A DNA stretch of 64,000 bases from Leptospira fletcheri (GTDB lineage: Bacteria > Spirochaetota > Leptospiria > Leptospirales > Leptospiraceae), in NCBI RefSeq assembly GCF_004769195.1, contig NZ_RQET01000013.1, forward strand, positions 1-64,000, written 5' to 3'. Within the stretch, counting starts at the first letter, position 1; each line of letters opens with the position of its first letter. Shown piece by piece: positions 37,631-47,366 of the stretch. The position numbers were made by a program, and so were the translations under genes. Under the pieces are notes generated by a model. It searched no databases. It saw only the letters and a program-made list of their open reading frames with translations, and was not told the DNA's origin.

Positions 37631-40392
37631 ACTTTACTCCCGTTTAATGCAGCCTTTGCGCGATCGACCGCGACTTGCACTGCCTCTTCCAGCCTAGAGA
37701 CGTTTTTGCCGCCTCCCTGCGCCATATCCGGCTTTCCTCCGCCTTTGCCTTCCAAAAACTCGCAAGCGGACTTAACCAGATCACCGCAATGAACGACCTT
37801 GCCTGCCAAGTTTTGAGAACAAGTGACGATGATACTCGCGTCTTCTCCGTTTCTGCTTGCGAGCACCGCGATCATATCCTTTTCCCTTACCTTCAAACTG
37901 TCCGAAAGTCCCTTCAGGGCTTTCGCGTCTTTGAAATCGAAAATCGCTTTTAGAACTTTGGTCGTCCCTGCGGATTCGGCGCTTTCGAGAACGGATTGGA
38001 TCACAGTAGGATTGTTTTCGAAATCCTTGGATTCCCGGTTTTTCTTTTCCTTCAGGAATTTGGACTGTGTTTCCTCGATTTCAAAGGAAAGTTTCTCGGA
38101 AAGCTCCCTGAGTTCCCGCACCGCATCGGATCCCTTCGCAACAAAGAGAGAACGGATTTCTTCCGGCCCGGGAACATGGGTCTGAATCGTAAGAGAAGCG
38201 GATTCCGATCCTAAATCCTCTTTGATCTTCAGATTGAGATTTTGGACGGATTCCGTAAGCTCCGCAAATCGATTCTGAAAAGTCTCGATCACTGCCGGCC
38301 CGGCCACCGCCTCTATACGGCGATTTCCCGCCCCGGGGCTGGATTCTTTTTTGATATAAAAATAGCCGATGTCTCGGGTATTCTCTACGTGGGTCCCGCC
38401 GCAAAATTCCAGAGACCTATCCCCCATTTGCAAAACGCGGACAGAATCGCCGTATTTTTCGTCGAAGGCGGCCACTGCTCCCGTCTTTTTCGCCTCTTCT
38501 ATCGCTAGAACCTTCGTTTCGACCGGAATCGAAAGAGCAATGCTTTCGTTCACCCAGGACTCTATCCTTCTGATTTCCTCTCCAGTCATAGGGGACGGAT
38601 GGGAAAAATCGAATCTAAGATAATCGGGAGAAACGACGGATCCTTTTTGCATCACGTGCGTACCGAGGATCTTTCTCAAGGCTCCGTTCAAAAGGTGGGT
38701 GCCGGAATGGTGGGATTTCAACTTCTCACGTCGTTCCTTTTCCACCTCTAAAACCGCCGACTCTCCGACCGCAAAACTTCCATTCAACACGATTCCGTAA
38801 TGTAAAATGATATCATTCTCTTTTTGAGTATCCAGGACTTTGAACAGGGAGGAACCCTTTTTGACGAAACCGGTATCGCCTAACTGTCCTCCTCCTTCGG
38901 GATAAAAAGGAGTGGCTCGGAACGTCAGAACTCCGGATTGACCTTCACGCAAGGAATCCACGGATTTATTTTCGAAAAATGCGAAAGTGATCGGCGCTTC
39001 CGCTTCCAAGCGGGAATACCCTAAAAACTCGGTTTTATCCGTCTTCGTTCCGGTAAAGAGACTCGAGCGGTTCGCCTTCCAGGTCTCTCGGGAAGTCTGC
39101 CGGTCTTTTTCCAGCTCCTCGGAAAAGCCTTCCTTGTCGAAGGACAGTCCGTGTTCGGCGACGATTTCTTCCGTCATTTCAGCGGGAAAACCGTACGTCC
39201 CGTAGAGAAGGAAACTGTCCTTACCGGAAAATATTTTCGAGCCGGAGGCGACGGTTTTGGCTACCAAAGCTTCGATTTTCTCCAGACCGATCTCCAGCGT
39301 TTTCAAGAATAGTTCCTCTTCCGCAAGAAGGGTCCTTTCTACGCTAGCCGCATGGTTTTCTAATTCCGGATAACGCTCCTTGTAAATCGAAACGACGGGA
39401 GCTACCAATTTATAGAGAAAAGGCTCCCTCAATTCCAGTTTCCGCGCAAAGAGTACGGCTCTGCGGATCAAGCGACGGATCACGTAACCCCTTCCCGTAC
39501 GATCGGGAAAAATTCCGTCCCCGACGGAAAATAAAACGGATCGAATGTGATCCGTGATCACGCGGAAGGGCACCTTCGTCTCTTCTACATACTTCTTTCC
39601 GGAAACTTTCTCCACTTCGGAGATGATTCCCCGGAGTTCGTCCGTATCGTAAACGGAATCCACTTCCTGAAGGAGAAGCGCTACCCGTTCCAATCCTGAT
39701 CCGGTGTCTATGCCGGTCTGTTTCAGGGGATGAAGGTTTCCCTCCGTATCCTGATTGAACTGATTGAATACTATATTCCAAAATTCTAAAAAACGATCGC
39801 AGTCGCAGCCCGGTTTGCATTCCTTTTTAGTACCGCATTCCGGAAAACCCCTCTCCGGTCCACGATCCAAATACAATTCCGAACAAGGACCGCAGGCCCC
39901 GCTATCTCCCGCCGGTCCCCAAAAGTTGTCCTTTTTGCCGAGACGGGTGATCCTTTCCGGAGGAATTCCTTTGGAAATCCAGATTCTTTCCGCCTCATCA
40001 TCGTTCTCGAAGACGGTAATCCAGATTTTTTCCTTAGAGAAACCCAGGTAGTTTACGGAGCAATCCAGAGAGAACTCGATCGCTTCCTCTTTGAAATAAT
40101 CCCCGAAGCTGAAGTTACCGAGCATTTCGAAAAACGTACAATGTCTTTCCGTTTTACCTACGTTTTCCAAATCGGTGGTGCGGAGGCACTTTTGAGCGGA
40201 AGTCGCTTTCGTATAAGGCAGTTCGACCGCTCCCGTAAAATACGGTTTGAACTGAACCATTCCTGCGGTGGTGAATAGTAATGTTGGGTCCCCCGCAGGT
40301 AAAAGGGAAGAGGAAGGAACCACGGTGTGTCCCTTTTCCTTAAAGTAGTTCAGGAAGATATTTCGAATCTCGGCGACTTTCTTGTACTTCAT
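37627..40392 (-). CDS. alaS: Alanine-tRNA ligase
   Basis: This protein of about 921 aa starts at the ATG at 40392 (MKYKKVAEIRNIFL) behind AGAGGA at six bases; earlier codons are not conserved-looking. It has the class II catalytic domain (FTTAGMVQFKPYFTG near residue 45; GDGIFPDRTGRGYVIRRLIRRA near 300), the editing domain (HHSGTHLLNGAL and CGGTHVENT zinc ligands) and a glycine-rich DHHA1 end (GGKPDMAQGGGKN). It charges tRNA-Ala in the cytoplasm. A terminator hairpin of the rpsI unit lies directly before its ribosome site. Confidence 0.97.
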   Translation of the reverse strand: MKYKKVAEIRNIFLNYFKEKGHTVVPSSSLLPAGDPTLLFTTAGMVQFKPYFTGAVELPYTKATSAQKCLRTTDLENVGKTERHCTFFEMLGNFSFGDYFKEEAIEFSLDCSVNYLGFSKEKIWITVFENDDEAERIWISKGIPPERITRLGKKDNFWGPAGDSGACGPCSELYLDRGPERGFPECGTKKECKPGCDCDRFLEFWNIVFNQFNQDTEGNLHPLKQTGIDTGSGLERVALLLQEVDSVYDTDELRGIISEVEKVSGKKYVEETKVPFRVITDHIRSVLFSVGDGIFPDRTGRGYVIRRLIRRAVLFARKLELREPFLYKLVAPVVSIYKERYPELENHAASVERTLLAEEELFLKTLEIGLEKIEALVAKTVASGSKIFSGKDSFLLYGTYGFPAEMTEEIVAEHGLSFDKEGFSEELEKDRQTSRETWKANRSSLFTGTKTDKTEFLGYSRLEAEAPITFAFFENKSVDSLREGQSGVLTFRATPFYPEGGGQLGDTGFVKKGSSLFKVLDTQKENDIILHYGIVLNGSFAVGESAVLEVEKERREKLKSHHSGTHLLNGALRKILGTHVMQKGSVVSPDYLRFDFSHPSPMTGEEIRRIESWVNESIALSIPVETKVLAIEEAKKTGAVAAFDEKYGDSVRVLQMGDRSLEFCGGTHVENTRDIGYFYIKKESSPGAGNRRIEAVAGPAVIETFQNRFAELTESVQNLNLKIKEDLGSESASLTIQTHVPGPEEIRSLFVAKGSDAVRELRELSEKLSFEIEETQSKFLKEKKNRESKDFENNPTVIQSVLESAESAGTTKVLKAIFDFKDAKALKGLSDSLKVREKDMIAVLASRNGEDASIIVTCSQNLAGKVVHCGDLVKSACEFLEGKGGGKPDMAQGGGKNVSRLEEAVQVAVDRAKAALNGSKV

Positions 40393-40401
40393 TGTGTCCT
40401 C

Positions 40402-40450
40402 TAAAAACAAAAAATGCCCGAGGTCTTGCATTCAAGAACTTCAGGCATTT
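40402..40450 (-). terminator. Terminator after rpsI, abutting the alaS start
   Basis: On the minus strand AAATGCC...GGCATTT with an inner near-complementary arm (AAGTTCTTG with CAAGACCT) makes a long stem followed by a T-run (TTTTTTGTTTTT). It ends 10 bases before the alaS ATG, with no room for a promoter in between, so alaS must rely on read-through or a promoter inside rpsI. Confidence 0.8.
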
Positions 40451-40476
40451 CGAGAAACGGTTCGAAAAACGAAAGA

Positions 40477-40875
40477 TTAACGTTTAGAGAACTGGGTTCC
40501 TCTACGAGCTTTATGTAGACCGTATTTTTTACGCTCTACCATTCTCGGGTCACGAGTCAGTAAACCCTCTTTCTTGACGGTCGGTCTGAATTCAGGATTA
40601 TAACGACAGATCACCCGTGCAAGCGCATGGCGAATCGCTCCTACTTGACCAATGATTCCTCCGCCGGAAACGTTCAATTTCAGGTCGAATTTGTCGTTCA
40701 AATTCAATAAAGCGAGAGGACTCAGAGCCTCTTTCAAATTGGAACGACTATTGTGGAGATAATCCTTGATATCCTTGTCGTTTACGAGGATTTTTCCGGA
40801 GCCTTCTTTTAACTTCACACGAGCGATCGCGTTCTTTCTACGACCTACGGCCCAAATTTCCTTGGCAGTTGCCAT
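40477..40875 (-). CDS. rpsI: 30S ribosomal protein S9
   Basis: This 132 aa protein is a full S9: [21 protein letters not shown] at the N terminus, [19 protein letters not shown] in the middle, and [28 protein letters not shown] at the end, where the basic tail reaches the tRNA anticodon region. AGGAGA lies about nine bases before the ATG. It follows rplM by 13 bases, the universal L13-S9 order. Confidence 0.98.
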   Translation of the reverse strand: MATAKEIWAVGRRKNAIARVKLKEGSGKILVNDKDIKDYLHNSRSNLKEALSPLALLNLNDKFDLKLNVSGGGIIGQVGAIRHALARVICRYNPEFRPTVKKEGLLTRDPRMVERKKYGLHKARRGTQFSKR

Positions 40876-40888
40876 TTAATCGATTCTC

Positions 40889-41338
40889 CTAAAGTTCCAG
40901 TTTCACGGGCTTTTGGGCACCGAGGTTGTGTTCGGCTCCCGGAAAAATCCGGAAGTGGGTCAGCATTTCCGCGCCGAGCTTGCTTTTGGGAAGCATGCCT
41001 TTTACCGCTTCGTACAAAATTCTCTCGGGATGTTTTTTTCTCATTTCCTGTAAAGGAGTAACGGTCATCCCGCCCGGATAACGTGAATGGTGAAAATATT
41101 CCTTTTGGCTCTCTTTGCTTCCGGTAACGGCAATTTTGGCCGCATTGACCACAATGATATTGTCACCGCAGTCTACGTTGGGGGTAAACGTAGGTTTGTG
41201 CTTCCCCCTGAGTCTATGGGCGATTTCCGAAGCCAGGCGGCCAAGGGTTTTTCCTTCGGCATCCACGACGTACCAAGCCTTCTGGGCTTGTTCCTTTTTC
41301 AAGGAAGGAGTTCTATGCTGTTTAGATATGATTGGCAT
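40889..41338 (-). CDS. rplM: 50S ribosomal protein L13
   Basis: This 149 aa protein, starting at ATG 41338, is a full L13: [64 protein letters not shown] and [16 protein letters not shown]. The frame extends upstream to a TTG at 41365, but the ATG agrees with family length. It begins the rplM-rpsI unit. Confidence 0.97.
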   Translation of the reverse strand: MPIISKQHRTPSLKKEQAQKAWYVVDAEGKTLGRLASEIAHRLRGKHKPTFTPNVDCGDNIIVVNAAKIAVTGSKESQKEYFHHSRYPGGMTVTPLQEMRKKHPERILYEAVKGMLPKSKLGAEMLTHFRIFPGAEHNLGAQKPVKLEL

Positions 41339-41417
41339 GGGGAAAAAACGTCCTGTATTGGCCAATTTCGCGTACCGACTATTGGGGTCAAGGATTTTTA
41401 GGGGTTGGGTTTCGGGT

Positions 41418-41551
41418 CCCCACCCTGCTCTGGGTGGGGGCCGGTGCGGTGGTACCCCTGCGGTCTCGCGCGACCTTCGATCGCTTATCAGAATTTTCTC
41501 ATTTCGGCAAGAACGTTTTTTAGCGAATTCTTGTAGGAGGTCCTACAAGAA
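41418..41551. repeat. Structured intergenic region upstream of rplM
   Basis: Two perfect inverted repeats: CCCCACCC-TGCTCT-GGGTGGGG (41418-41439) and TTCTTGTAGGA-GG-TCCTACAAGAA (41528-41551). The latter has 11-base arms. A GC-rich stretch lies between them. Neither is followed by a T-run. The form suggests a dispersed intergenic repeat or processed RNA. The rest of 41339-41697 shows no gene. Confidence 0.6.
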
Positions 41552-41697
41552 AAATTGGGAAAAAAGAAGTTGTAGAAAGGGCGTTTTTATGATCTGGAGG
41601 CGAACGGCACTCCCGTGAACCCACGCCTCTGCCCGAACCAGGGGGATCCCATGAAAAACTCCCTGCTAGTAACTTATAGTCCGAACCAACACGTTTT

Positions 41698-42372
41698 CTA
41701 ATCGCATTTGGTCAGATAGACGCTAGTAATCGACACGTCCACTTCCGGCCAAAGGACGGACTTTCCATCCTTTCCGGTATGCAAATCTTTGCAGACTTGA
41801 TTCAAAGCGGATACGGCGTGTTCGGCTTTCCATTCCTTCAAAAGAATCGTGCCCTTCGCCTTCAGTAAATCGCCATTTTCTAATGTAAAATTCAGATGCA
41901 CGTCCCGACTGATCCCGTTCATCGTCAATTTGACTACTCCAGTGCCGGCATTTCCGCTTGCGTCAAACTTTACCGAAACAAAATGCCCGGAGATCTTGCC
42001 GTCATCCTTGAGAGCTCCGAAAAAAGCCCCTTTGATCTTGGCGTCGCGTTCCGGATTTGCGCTGTCTAAGTCGATCGGCTCCAAGGAGAATTTGAACCCT
42101 CTCAAAGCCTCCTCAGGCGATTTTCCGGTTTTAAATCCCGTGATCCGGATTTTCGTAAATTTTCCGCCTACGCCTGTTTTTTCGGTGAACTTAAAGGCCT
42201 TCCACTCCACGCTCGTTTTTTCAGGATCGAGCGTAAATTTACAGATTCCCGCCTGAGGTGCGGCTTCCGTTTTGGATTGCCAATCGAGCAGCACGATAGA
42301 GGATAAGATGAGTCCGAAGAAAACAAAACGTATTCCGGCAGACAGATTGGATTTTGCAGTTCTTAGTTTCAT
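41698..42372 (-). CDS. YceI-family exported protein
   Basis: This 224 aa protein has an N-terminal membrane or signal segment (FVFFGLILSSIVLLDW) and a YceI-like lipocalin domain: FTLDPEKTSVEWKAFKFTEKTGVGGKF, GFKTGKSPEEALRGFKFS, GTGVVKLTMNGISRDVHLNFTLE. YceI proteins are periplasmic and bind isoprenoid-type lipids. It is transcribed divergently from thiL across 65 bases. Confidence 0.88.
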   Translation of the reverse strand: MKLRTAKSNLSAGIRFVFFGLILSSIVLLDWQSKTEAAPQAGICKFTLDPEKTSVEWKAFKFTEKTGVGGKFTKIRITGFKTGKSPEEALRGFKFSLEPIDLDSANPERDAKIKGAFFGALKDDGKISGHFVSVKFDASGNAGTGVVKLTMNGISRDVHLNFTLENGDLLKAKGTILLKEWKAEHAVSALNQVCKDLHTGKDGKSVLWPEVDVSITSVYLTKCD

Positions 42373-42437
42373 GTGTTTAAACTGAGACCGAACAAAAACG
42401 AAGTCAAGGTTTTTCGAAAGGATTCCAGGAAAACGAT

Positions 42438-43361
42438 TTGAACGAAGAAGAACTCATCTCCTCCCTTTATCCGGCCGGACAAGAACAGAATAGTGACTGT
42501 TATGTGGGCCGGAACGGTTTCCTGGTCACAACGGATACGATCGTAGAAGGGACTCATTTCCGATTGGATTGGAGTAGCCCAGCCGACATTGCCGCCAAAT
42601 TGGTGGAAGTGAACGTTTCCGATATAGCCGCCGCGAACGGAATTCCGGAAAAGGCCTTTTTTAATTTCGGCCTTCCGGAAACCTCAAACCGAAAGGAATT
42701 CCTGCTTCCGTTCGTAAATAAATTTAGAGAAACATTATATTCTTACGGAATAGAACTCTGCGGAGGAGACACTTACCGATCCGGAGAGTTAAACCTTACG
42801 TTGACATTAATCGGAAGTTCCAAAGCGCCTTCAACAAGAAAAGGAGGTAGGGCCGGTGATCGGATCTATCTTACCGGAAATATCGGTTGTTCGTTATTGG
42901 GATACCGGATATTGGAGGGAACCTCGGGTTCCGCATCGGCGGAACTCCGAAAAGCGGCATTAGATCGCCATTTAAGACCGGTTTCGAATCTATCCATTAG
43001 TAGATCTCTACATTCTAATTTTAAAATTCACGCATGTATGGATCTTACCGACGGATTAGCCCAAGATTTAAAAAAACTTGCACACGCTTCGGATTTGATA
43101 ATGGAAGTGGAATTGAATCGAATTCCGATCCTTCCCGGGATCGAAGACACGATCGGATTGGATGGAGTCGTCTCCTCGGGAGAAGAACTGGAACTGATAT
43201 TTCTTTCCCCGGAATTAATTCCATCTGAATGGCAGTCGGTTCCCGTCACTCCCATAGGTTCCGTGCGCTCTACAAAAGATGGCGAATCGCCTCGCGTGGA
43301 ATTTTTGTACAATGGAAACGTAGTTCATCCGAAGGAAAAAGGTTTTCGACATTTCAGTTGA
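42438..43361 (+). CDS. thiL: Thiamine-monophosphate kinase
   Basis: This 307 aa protein starts at TTG (42438), preceded by AGGA at eight bases, and matches ThiL: an N-terminal GNFLVTTDTIVEGTHFR-type ATP site (DTIVEGTHF near residue 34), NVSDIAAANGIP, YGIELCGGDTYRSGELNLT and a C-terminal ACMDLTDGLAQDLKKLA. It phosphorylates thiamine phosphate to thiamine diphosphate. A DUF418 membrane gene follows after 27 bases on the same strand. Confidence 0.94.
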   Translation: MNEEELISSLYPAGQEQNSDCYVGRNGFLVTTDTIVEGTHFRLDWSSPADIAAKLVEVNVSDIAAANGIPEKAFFNFGLPETSNRKEFLLPFVNKFRETLYSYGIELCGGDTYRSGELNLTLTLIGSSKAPSTRKGGRAGDRIYLTGNIGCSLLGYRILEGTSGSASAELRKAALDRHLRPVSNLSISRSLHSNFKIHACMDLTDGLAQDLKKLAHASDLIMEVELNRIPILPGIEDTIGLDGVVSSGEELELIFLSPELIPSEWQSVPVTPIGSVRSTKDGESPRVEFLYNGNVVHPKEKGFRHFS

Positions 43362-43388
43362 TTTCAAAAAGGACAGCCGAATAGAGAT

Positions 43389-44561
43389 ATGCAAACACAA
43401 AGGATAGGCTTTCTAGATTTTCTACGAGGTTTTGCCTTATTCGGAATCTTAGCGGTCAACCTGCCTTACTTCGCTAAGCCCATGGTTGTGGTCGGTTCCC
43501 TCGGAGAAAACCAGATCTTCTTGGACGAAATCGCTTCCTGGATCGTAGCATTCTTTTTCGAATCCAAATTTTATGTAATGTTCTCCTTTTTGTTCGGATA
43601 TGGTGTCGCTCTTCAAACCCGGGAGTGGAAGGATTCGTCCGCCTCAGGCAGATATTTTAGAAGAATGTTCGGGCTCCTGCTTCTCGGAATTTTGCATAGT
43701 GCCTTTCTCTTTTTGGGGGATATACTGGTTTCGTATGCGATTTTGGGCTCGCTGTCCTGGCTGTTCCGGAACAAAAGCAGATCCTGGTTGTATAAGTTCT
43801 CCCTTCTTTGTCTATTCGTCGGTATTTTATTTCGAATGATTCTCGCATACGGCCAAGACGAATTCCATGCGAGGATTGCCGAATCCCTTCCCGAAATCAT
43901 AGCAAAATCCAAGGCAGGATATTTGGGAACATTTTGGGATTCCGTAAAACAGAGAACGGAAGATACTCTACTTTCCTATCCTTTTACGATCCTATTCCAA
44001 TGGCCTTCGATTCTTGCGATGTTTTCCGTCGGTATGGCGGCGGCAAAATCCTCTTTGCTTCAGAATTGGGAATCCTCACGTACAGGACTCCGAAAACTGT
44101 TCTTCTGGTTTCTCCCGTTTGGAATCCTAGGCAACTTCGTTTATCTTGCAGATTCCCGGCATCTATTTATTTCCAACTTCCCTTTACAATGGAAGATCTG
44201 GTCCGCTGTAGCGGAAACGCTGAGCGCCCCGGCACTTTGTTTCTGCTATCTTTACTTGTTAGGCTTATTTTATCATTCCCCGAAAAGCGTGGGTGATCGC
44301 ATTTGGTTCGAATCCGGAGGAAACTTTTCCCTTTCGAATTATCTGGGAGAATCGATGATTTGTTCCTGTCTTTTTTGCGGTTGGGGATTCGGATTCTACG
44401 ACCGAATCGGAAATTTTGTCCTACTGCTTTTGGTTCCTCCGATTTGGGGAGCCTGCCTCCTCTTTTCTTACGTATGGAGAAAATTCTCGTTTTTCGGACC
44501 AGCGGAAATTCTCCTCCGAATTCTAACCTATGGGAAACGGATAAAAATCCTCCGTTCCTAA
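43389..44561 (+). CDS. DUF418-family membrane protein
   Basis: This 390 aa protein has about nine to ten membrane segments, beginning RIGFLDFLRGFALFGILAVNLPYFAKP, which is the hallmark start of DUF418 proteins (often called YeiB-like). A C-terminal segment FSLSNYLGESMICSCLFCGWGFGFY is also typical. The family is thought to be transport- or acyltransferase-related, but the function is not known. It follows thiL on the same strand. Confidence 0.88.
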   Translation: MQTQRIGFLDFLRGFALFGILAVNLPYFAKPMVVVGSLGENQIFLDEIASWIVAFFFESKFYVMFSFLFGYGVALQTREWKDSSASGRYFRRMFGLLLLGILHSAFLFLGDILVSYAILGSLSWLFRNKSRSWLYKFSLLCLFVGILFRMILAYGQDEFHARIAESLPEIIAKSKAGYLGTFWDSVKQRTEDTLLSYPFTILFQWPSILAMFSVGMAAAKSSLLQNWESSRTGLRKLFFWFLPFGILGNFVYLADSRHLFISNFPLQWKIWSAVAETLSAPALCFCYLYLLGLFYHSPKSVGDRIWFESGGNFSLSNYLGESMICSCLFCGWGFGFYDRIGNFVLLLLVPPIWGACLLFSYVWRKFSFFGPAEILLRILTYGKRIKILRS

Positions 44562-44728
44562 TCTCTTCCGGTTATATCCAAGAGAGAAAAATATTGACAA
44601 AATCGGGAGCGTACGGTCAAATCCGGAACTCATCGGATTATCCTTTAGGTTTAGGAATTACTTCCTTTTTATTTGCATATTTTATGATATTCTTTTAAGA
44701 ATTATCTGATTTGGAGCGGTATTCCGTT

Positions 44729-46432
44729 ATGTCTCGCGAAATTCATACTACGACAGGAATATCCAACTATAAAACTGCGTTAAGGCAGAAGTGGTTTTCC
44801 TGGAAGGACGTTTCGTCGTTTTTCGAGCAGGTTTGCAATTTAGCCTTAGAACAGGGCGGATTTTTTTGCGCATTCATTCTCGAATGGGAGGCGGGGGAAG
44901 GAAAATGGAAGAAATTAGTCGGCGCTCCTCAGGGTTCTGCGGAAACTCTCGGAGACTTCTTAAAGCATCTCCCCGAACCCACGAAAAAGAACATTTCTCC
45001 CGAGCCTAAGAATTTAATTCTATCGCAGTCTTCCGGAAAAATCATTTCTCTCTCGAAATCCGCGCAAAAAGGAACCTACTCCGCAATGTTGGTTCCGATC
45101 CTGAACTTGGAAATCGAGTCTAAAATTTTTCTTTTCTTGGTTTCAGACGATGAATCCGAATTCAACGAAGTCGAAAACGAACTTTTGGCGGACGTCTCCT
45201 ACCATCTCTCCTACGCGTATTCCCATCTGATCGAACAGAATCGGAGATTATCAGCTCAAAAAGCGATGGCAACGAGTGAAAAGAAATTTTTAGCCATCTT
45301 CGAAACGGTGGTGGACGCGATCATTCTGATAACGGAAGGCGCAGAAATCATCATGTTCAATCCTGCTGCGGAAAAAATGTTCGGATTTTCCTCCGACGAA
45401 GTCACGGGAAAGAACGTAAAGGTATTGATGCCGGATCCGTTTTATTCCGAGCACGATTCGTATATAGAACGGTACATTCACACTTCCGAAAAAAGAATCA
45501 TAGGAATCGGTAGGGAGGTATTGGCGATCAAACAGGACGGAACCATATTCCCGATCGAACTCGCAGTCTCGGAAGTTCATCTCGACGGACATCGATATTT
45601 CGTCGGAGTGATTCGAGACATTACGAGAAGGAAGAATGCCGAGGACAGCTTGGTCGCAAAAAACGAGGAGCTAGAGCTTTTAAATAAAAGTCTGGAAGCC
45701 AGGATAGACCATGAAATGAGCCTTCGTCGGGAAAGAGAAAGGACACTGGAAGCACAATCCAGAATGGCCGCAATGGGAGAGATGATCGGAAATATCGCCC
45801 ACCAATGGAGACAGCCTCTGAATGCAATCTCCATTTTGATTCAGGAGATGGAATTCGCTTATACCGAACAAGAATCCGACGAGAAATACGTCCAGGACAC
45901 CACCGCCCGCATTCTGGATTTACTTCAATCCATGTCCCAAACGATAGACGATTTTCGTAACTTCTATAAGCCGAATAAGGAAAAGGAGACCTTCAGCCTG
46001 CGGAATACCGTCGAGAAAAGTCTATCACTCGTCGCCGCAAGTATGAAGAACCAAAATATAAAAATCGAGACCCATTTTTCGGGAAACGACACGGCTTATG
46101 GATATCCCAACGAACTCGCACAGGTATTGCTGAACATTCTGTCCAATGCGAAGGATGCGCTCTTACAACACAAACCGGAAATTCCGAGTATCCTTGTTCG
46201 CATTTTTTCCGAGGAAGACAGAAAGATCGTCGTCGTAAAAGATAACGGAGGAGGCTTCGATTCCTCCGTCGGAGACAAGATTTTTCTGCCATATTTTTCC
46301 ACTAAAGAACAGGGTGCGGGCGTAGGACTAGGTCTTTATATGTCAAAAGCGATCGTCGAAAAGAATATGGGGGGAAAATTGACGGCCAGCTCCGACGGAG
46401 TTGGAGCGGAGTTCCGAATCGAATTACCATGA
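44729..46432 (+). CDS. PAS-domain sensor histidine kinase
   Basis: This protein of about 567 aa starts at ATG 44729 (an alternative TTG is at 44711). Residues 1-180 form an input region possibly of GAF type. A PAS domain follows (about 190-300: FLAIFETVVDAIILI and GIGREVLAIKQDGTIFPIELA). After a coiled coil comes the HisKA-like helix with NIAHQWRQPLNAI, the phosphorylated His in the first turn. The ATPase domain has LNILSNAKDALL, VKDNGGGFDSS and GAGVGLGLYMSKAIVEK. No membrane segment is visible, so it is cytosolic. The response regulator overlaps by four bases. Confidence 0.93.
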   Translation: MSREIHTTTGISNYKTALRQKWFSWKDVSSFFEQVCNLALEQGGFFCAFILEWEAGEGKWKKLVGAPQGSAETLGDFLKHLPEPTKKNISPEPKNLILSQSSGKIISLSKSAQKGTYSAMLVPILNLEIESKIFLFLVSDDESEFNEVENELLADVSYHLSYAYSHLIEQNRRLSAQKAMATSEKKFLAIFETVVDAIILITEGAEIIMFNPAAEKMFGFSSDEVTGKNVKVLMPDPFYSEHDSYIERYIHTSEKRIIGIGREVLAIKQDGTIFPIELAVSEVHLDGHRYFVGVIRDITRRKNAEDSLVAKNEELELLNKSLEARIDHEMSLRRERERTLEAQSRMAAMGEMIGNIAHQWRQPLNAISILIQEMEFAYTEQESDEKYVQDTTARILDLLQSMSQTIDDFRNFYKPNKEKETFSLRNTVEKSLSLVAASMKNQNIKIETHFSGNDTAYGYPNELAQVLLNILSNAKDALLQHKPEIPSILVRIFSEEDRKIVVVKDNGGGFDSSVGDKIFLPYFSTKEQGAGVGLGLYMSKAIVEKNMGGKLTASSDGVGAEFRIELP

Positions 46433-46800
46433 GCAAGAAACCGATCAAAATCCTGTTCGTAGAGGACGAGCTCATCGTATCCATTTCCCTTTCCAGAATC
46501 TTATCAGGAACCTTTGCCGAAGTGATCACTGCGGAGGACGGACTGAAAGGCTTGGAAGCGTTCCGAAAAACGAGCCCGAATATTGTTTTGACAGACATCC
46601 GAATGCCCAAAATGGACGGACTGGAGCTTTCCAAAAGAATCAGGGAATTGGATCCGAAAGTTCCGATCATAGGGATTACCGCTTCCAACGAGGAAGAAAC
46701 GCTTTTGGCATGTAAGGCTGTGGGCATGGTGGACATCGTCATCAAACCCTTAAACGCCACCCTATTAATTAAGAAAATTCTAATGTTCCTTCCCGAATAG
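46429..46800 (+). CDS. Receiver-only response regulator
   Basis: This 123 aa protein is a single CheY-like receiver: acidic EDEL near residue 11, phosphoacceptor Asp in VLTDIRMPKMDG, ITASNEEE with the conserved Thr/Ser, and Lys in IVIKPLNA. It has no output domain, so it may act in a phosphorelay or by protein binding. Its ATG overlaps the kinase stop (ATGA), so it is the cognate partner. Confidence 0.93.
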   Translation: MSKKPIKILFVEDELIVSISLSRILSGTFAEVITAEDGLKGLEAFRKTSPNIVLTDIRMPKMDGLELSKRIRELDPKVPIIGITASNEEETLLACKAVGMVDIVIKPLNATLLIKKILMFLPE

Positions 46801-46839
46801 AAGACGCGAAATTCGGAAATTCAGAAGTAACGGATATCC

Positions 46840-47364
46840 TTATCCGGAGGGAATAGAGGATTCCTTTTGTAATATTTCCAGATGCTCCCTGTTCAGGATC
46901 CAAAGGGCGCTTACGGGATCGATCACCACTCCGGAAACTTCCTCGTTTTGGAGTCCTGCCCACCAAAGATCGACTGCTTCGAGTCGGATCGTCCGGGTTT
47001 CCGACCCGAAATAACGCACCACCTCCTGGGAGTGGGAAAATGCCGGAAGAAATATCCGACCGTTCTCGTCCTTTACGTACAAAAAAACGATCTTATCGTC
47101 CGAAGGTTTTCTTTTTTTCCCGGAGACTTTTTTCTTTTTCGCTCTTGTCTTCTTTTTAGGAGAAACTTTCGAGGCCTCGAACATAGGCACCAGAAAATTC
47201 GCCCGAGTCAATTCCGAGGAAAGTCGATCTAGATTCTTCGCATTCTTCCTTTTGCCGTAGCAAAGCATTGCGGTACGAAGGGCCGGGTTTTCCCCGCTTT
47301 CGACCTGTTCCGAACCGGCCGTAAGATCCGCGATGCGGGAAAGGATTCTTTTAAAGAAAGACAT
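46840..47364 (-). CDS. SseB-like protein downstream of nuoN
   Basis: This 174 aa protein has an ordered start (FKRILSRIADL), a basic Lys-rich loop (residues 70-90: KKKTRAKKKKVSGKKRKP) and a KIVFLYVKDENGRIFLPAFSHSQEVVRYFG segment similar to the SseB N-terminal fold. It starts two bases before nuoN ends on the same strand and could be cotranscribed with nuo. The function is not known. The link to complex I is only positional. Confidence 0.6.
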   Translation of the reverse strand: MSFFKRILSRIADLTAGSEQVESGENPALRTAMLCYGKRKNAKNLDRLSSELTRANFLVPMFEASKVSPKKKTRAKKKKVSGKKRKPSDDKIVFLYVKDENGRIFLPAFSHSQEVVRYFGSETRTIRLEAVDLWWAGLQNEEVSGVVIDPVSALWILNREHLEILQKESSIPSG

Positions 47365-47366
47365 AC

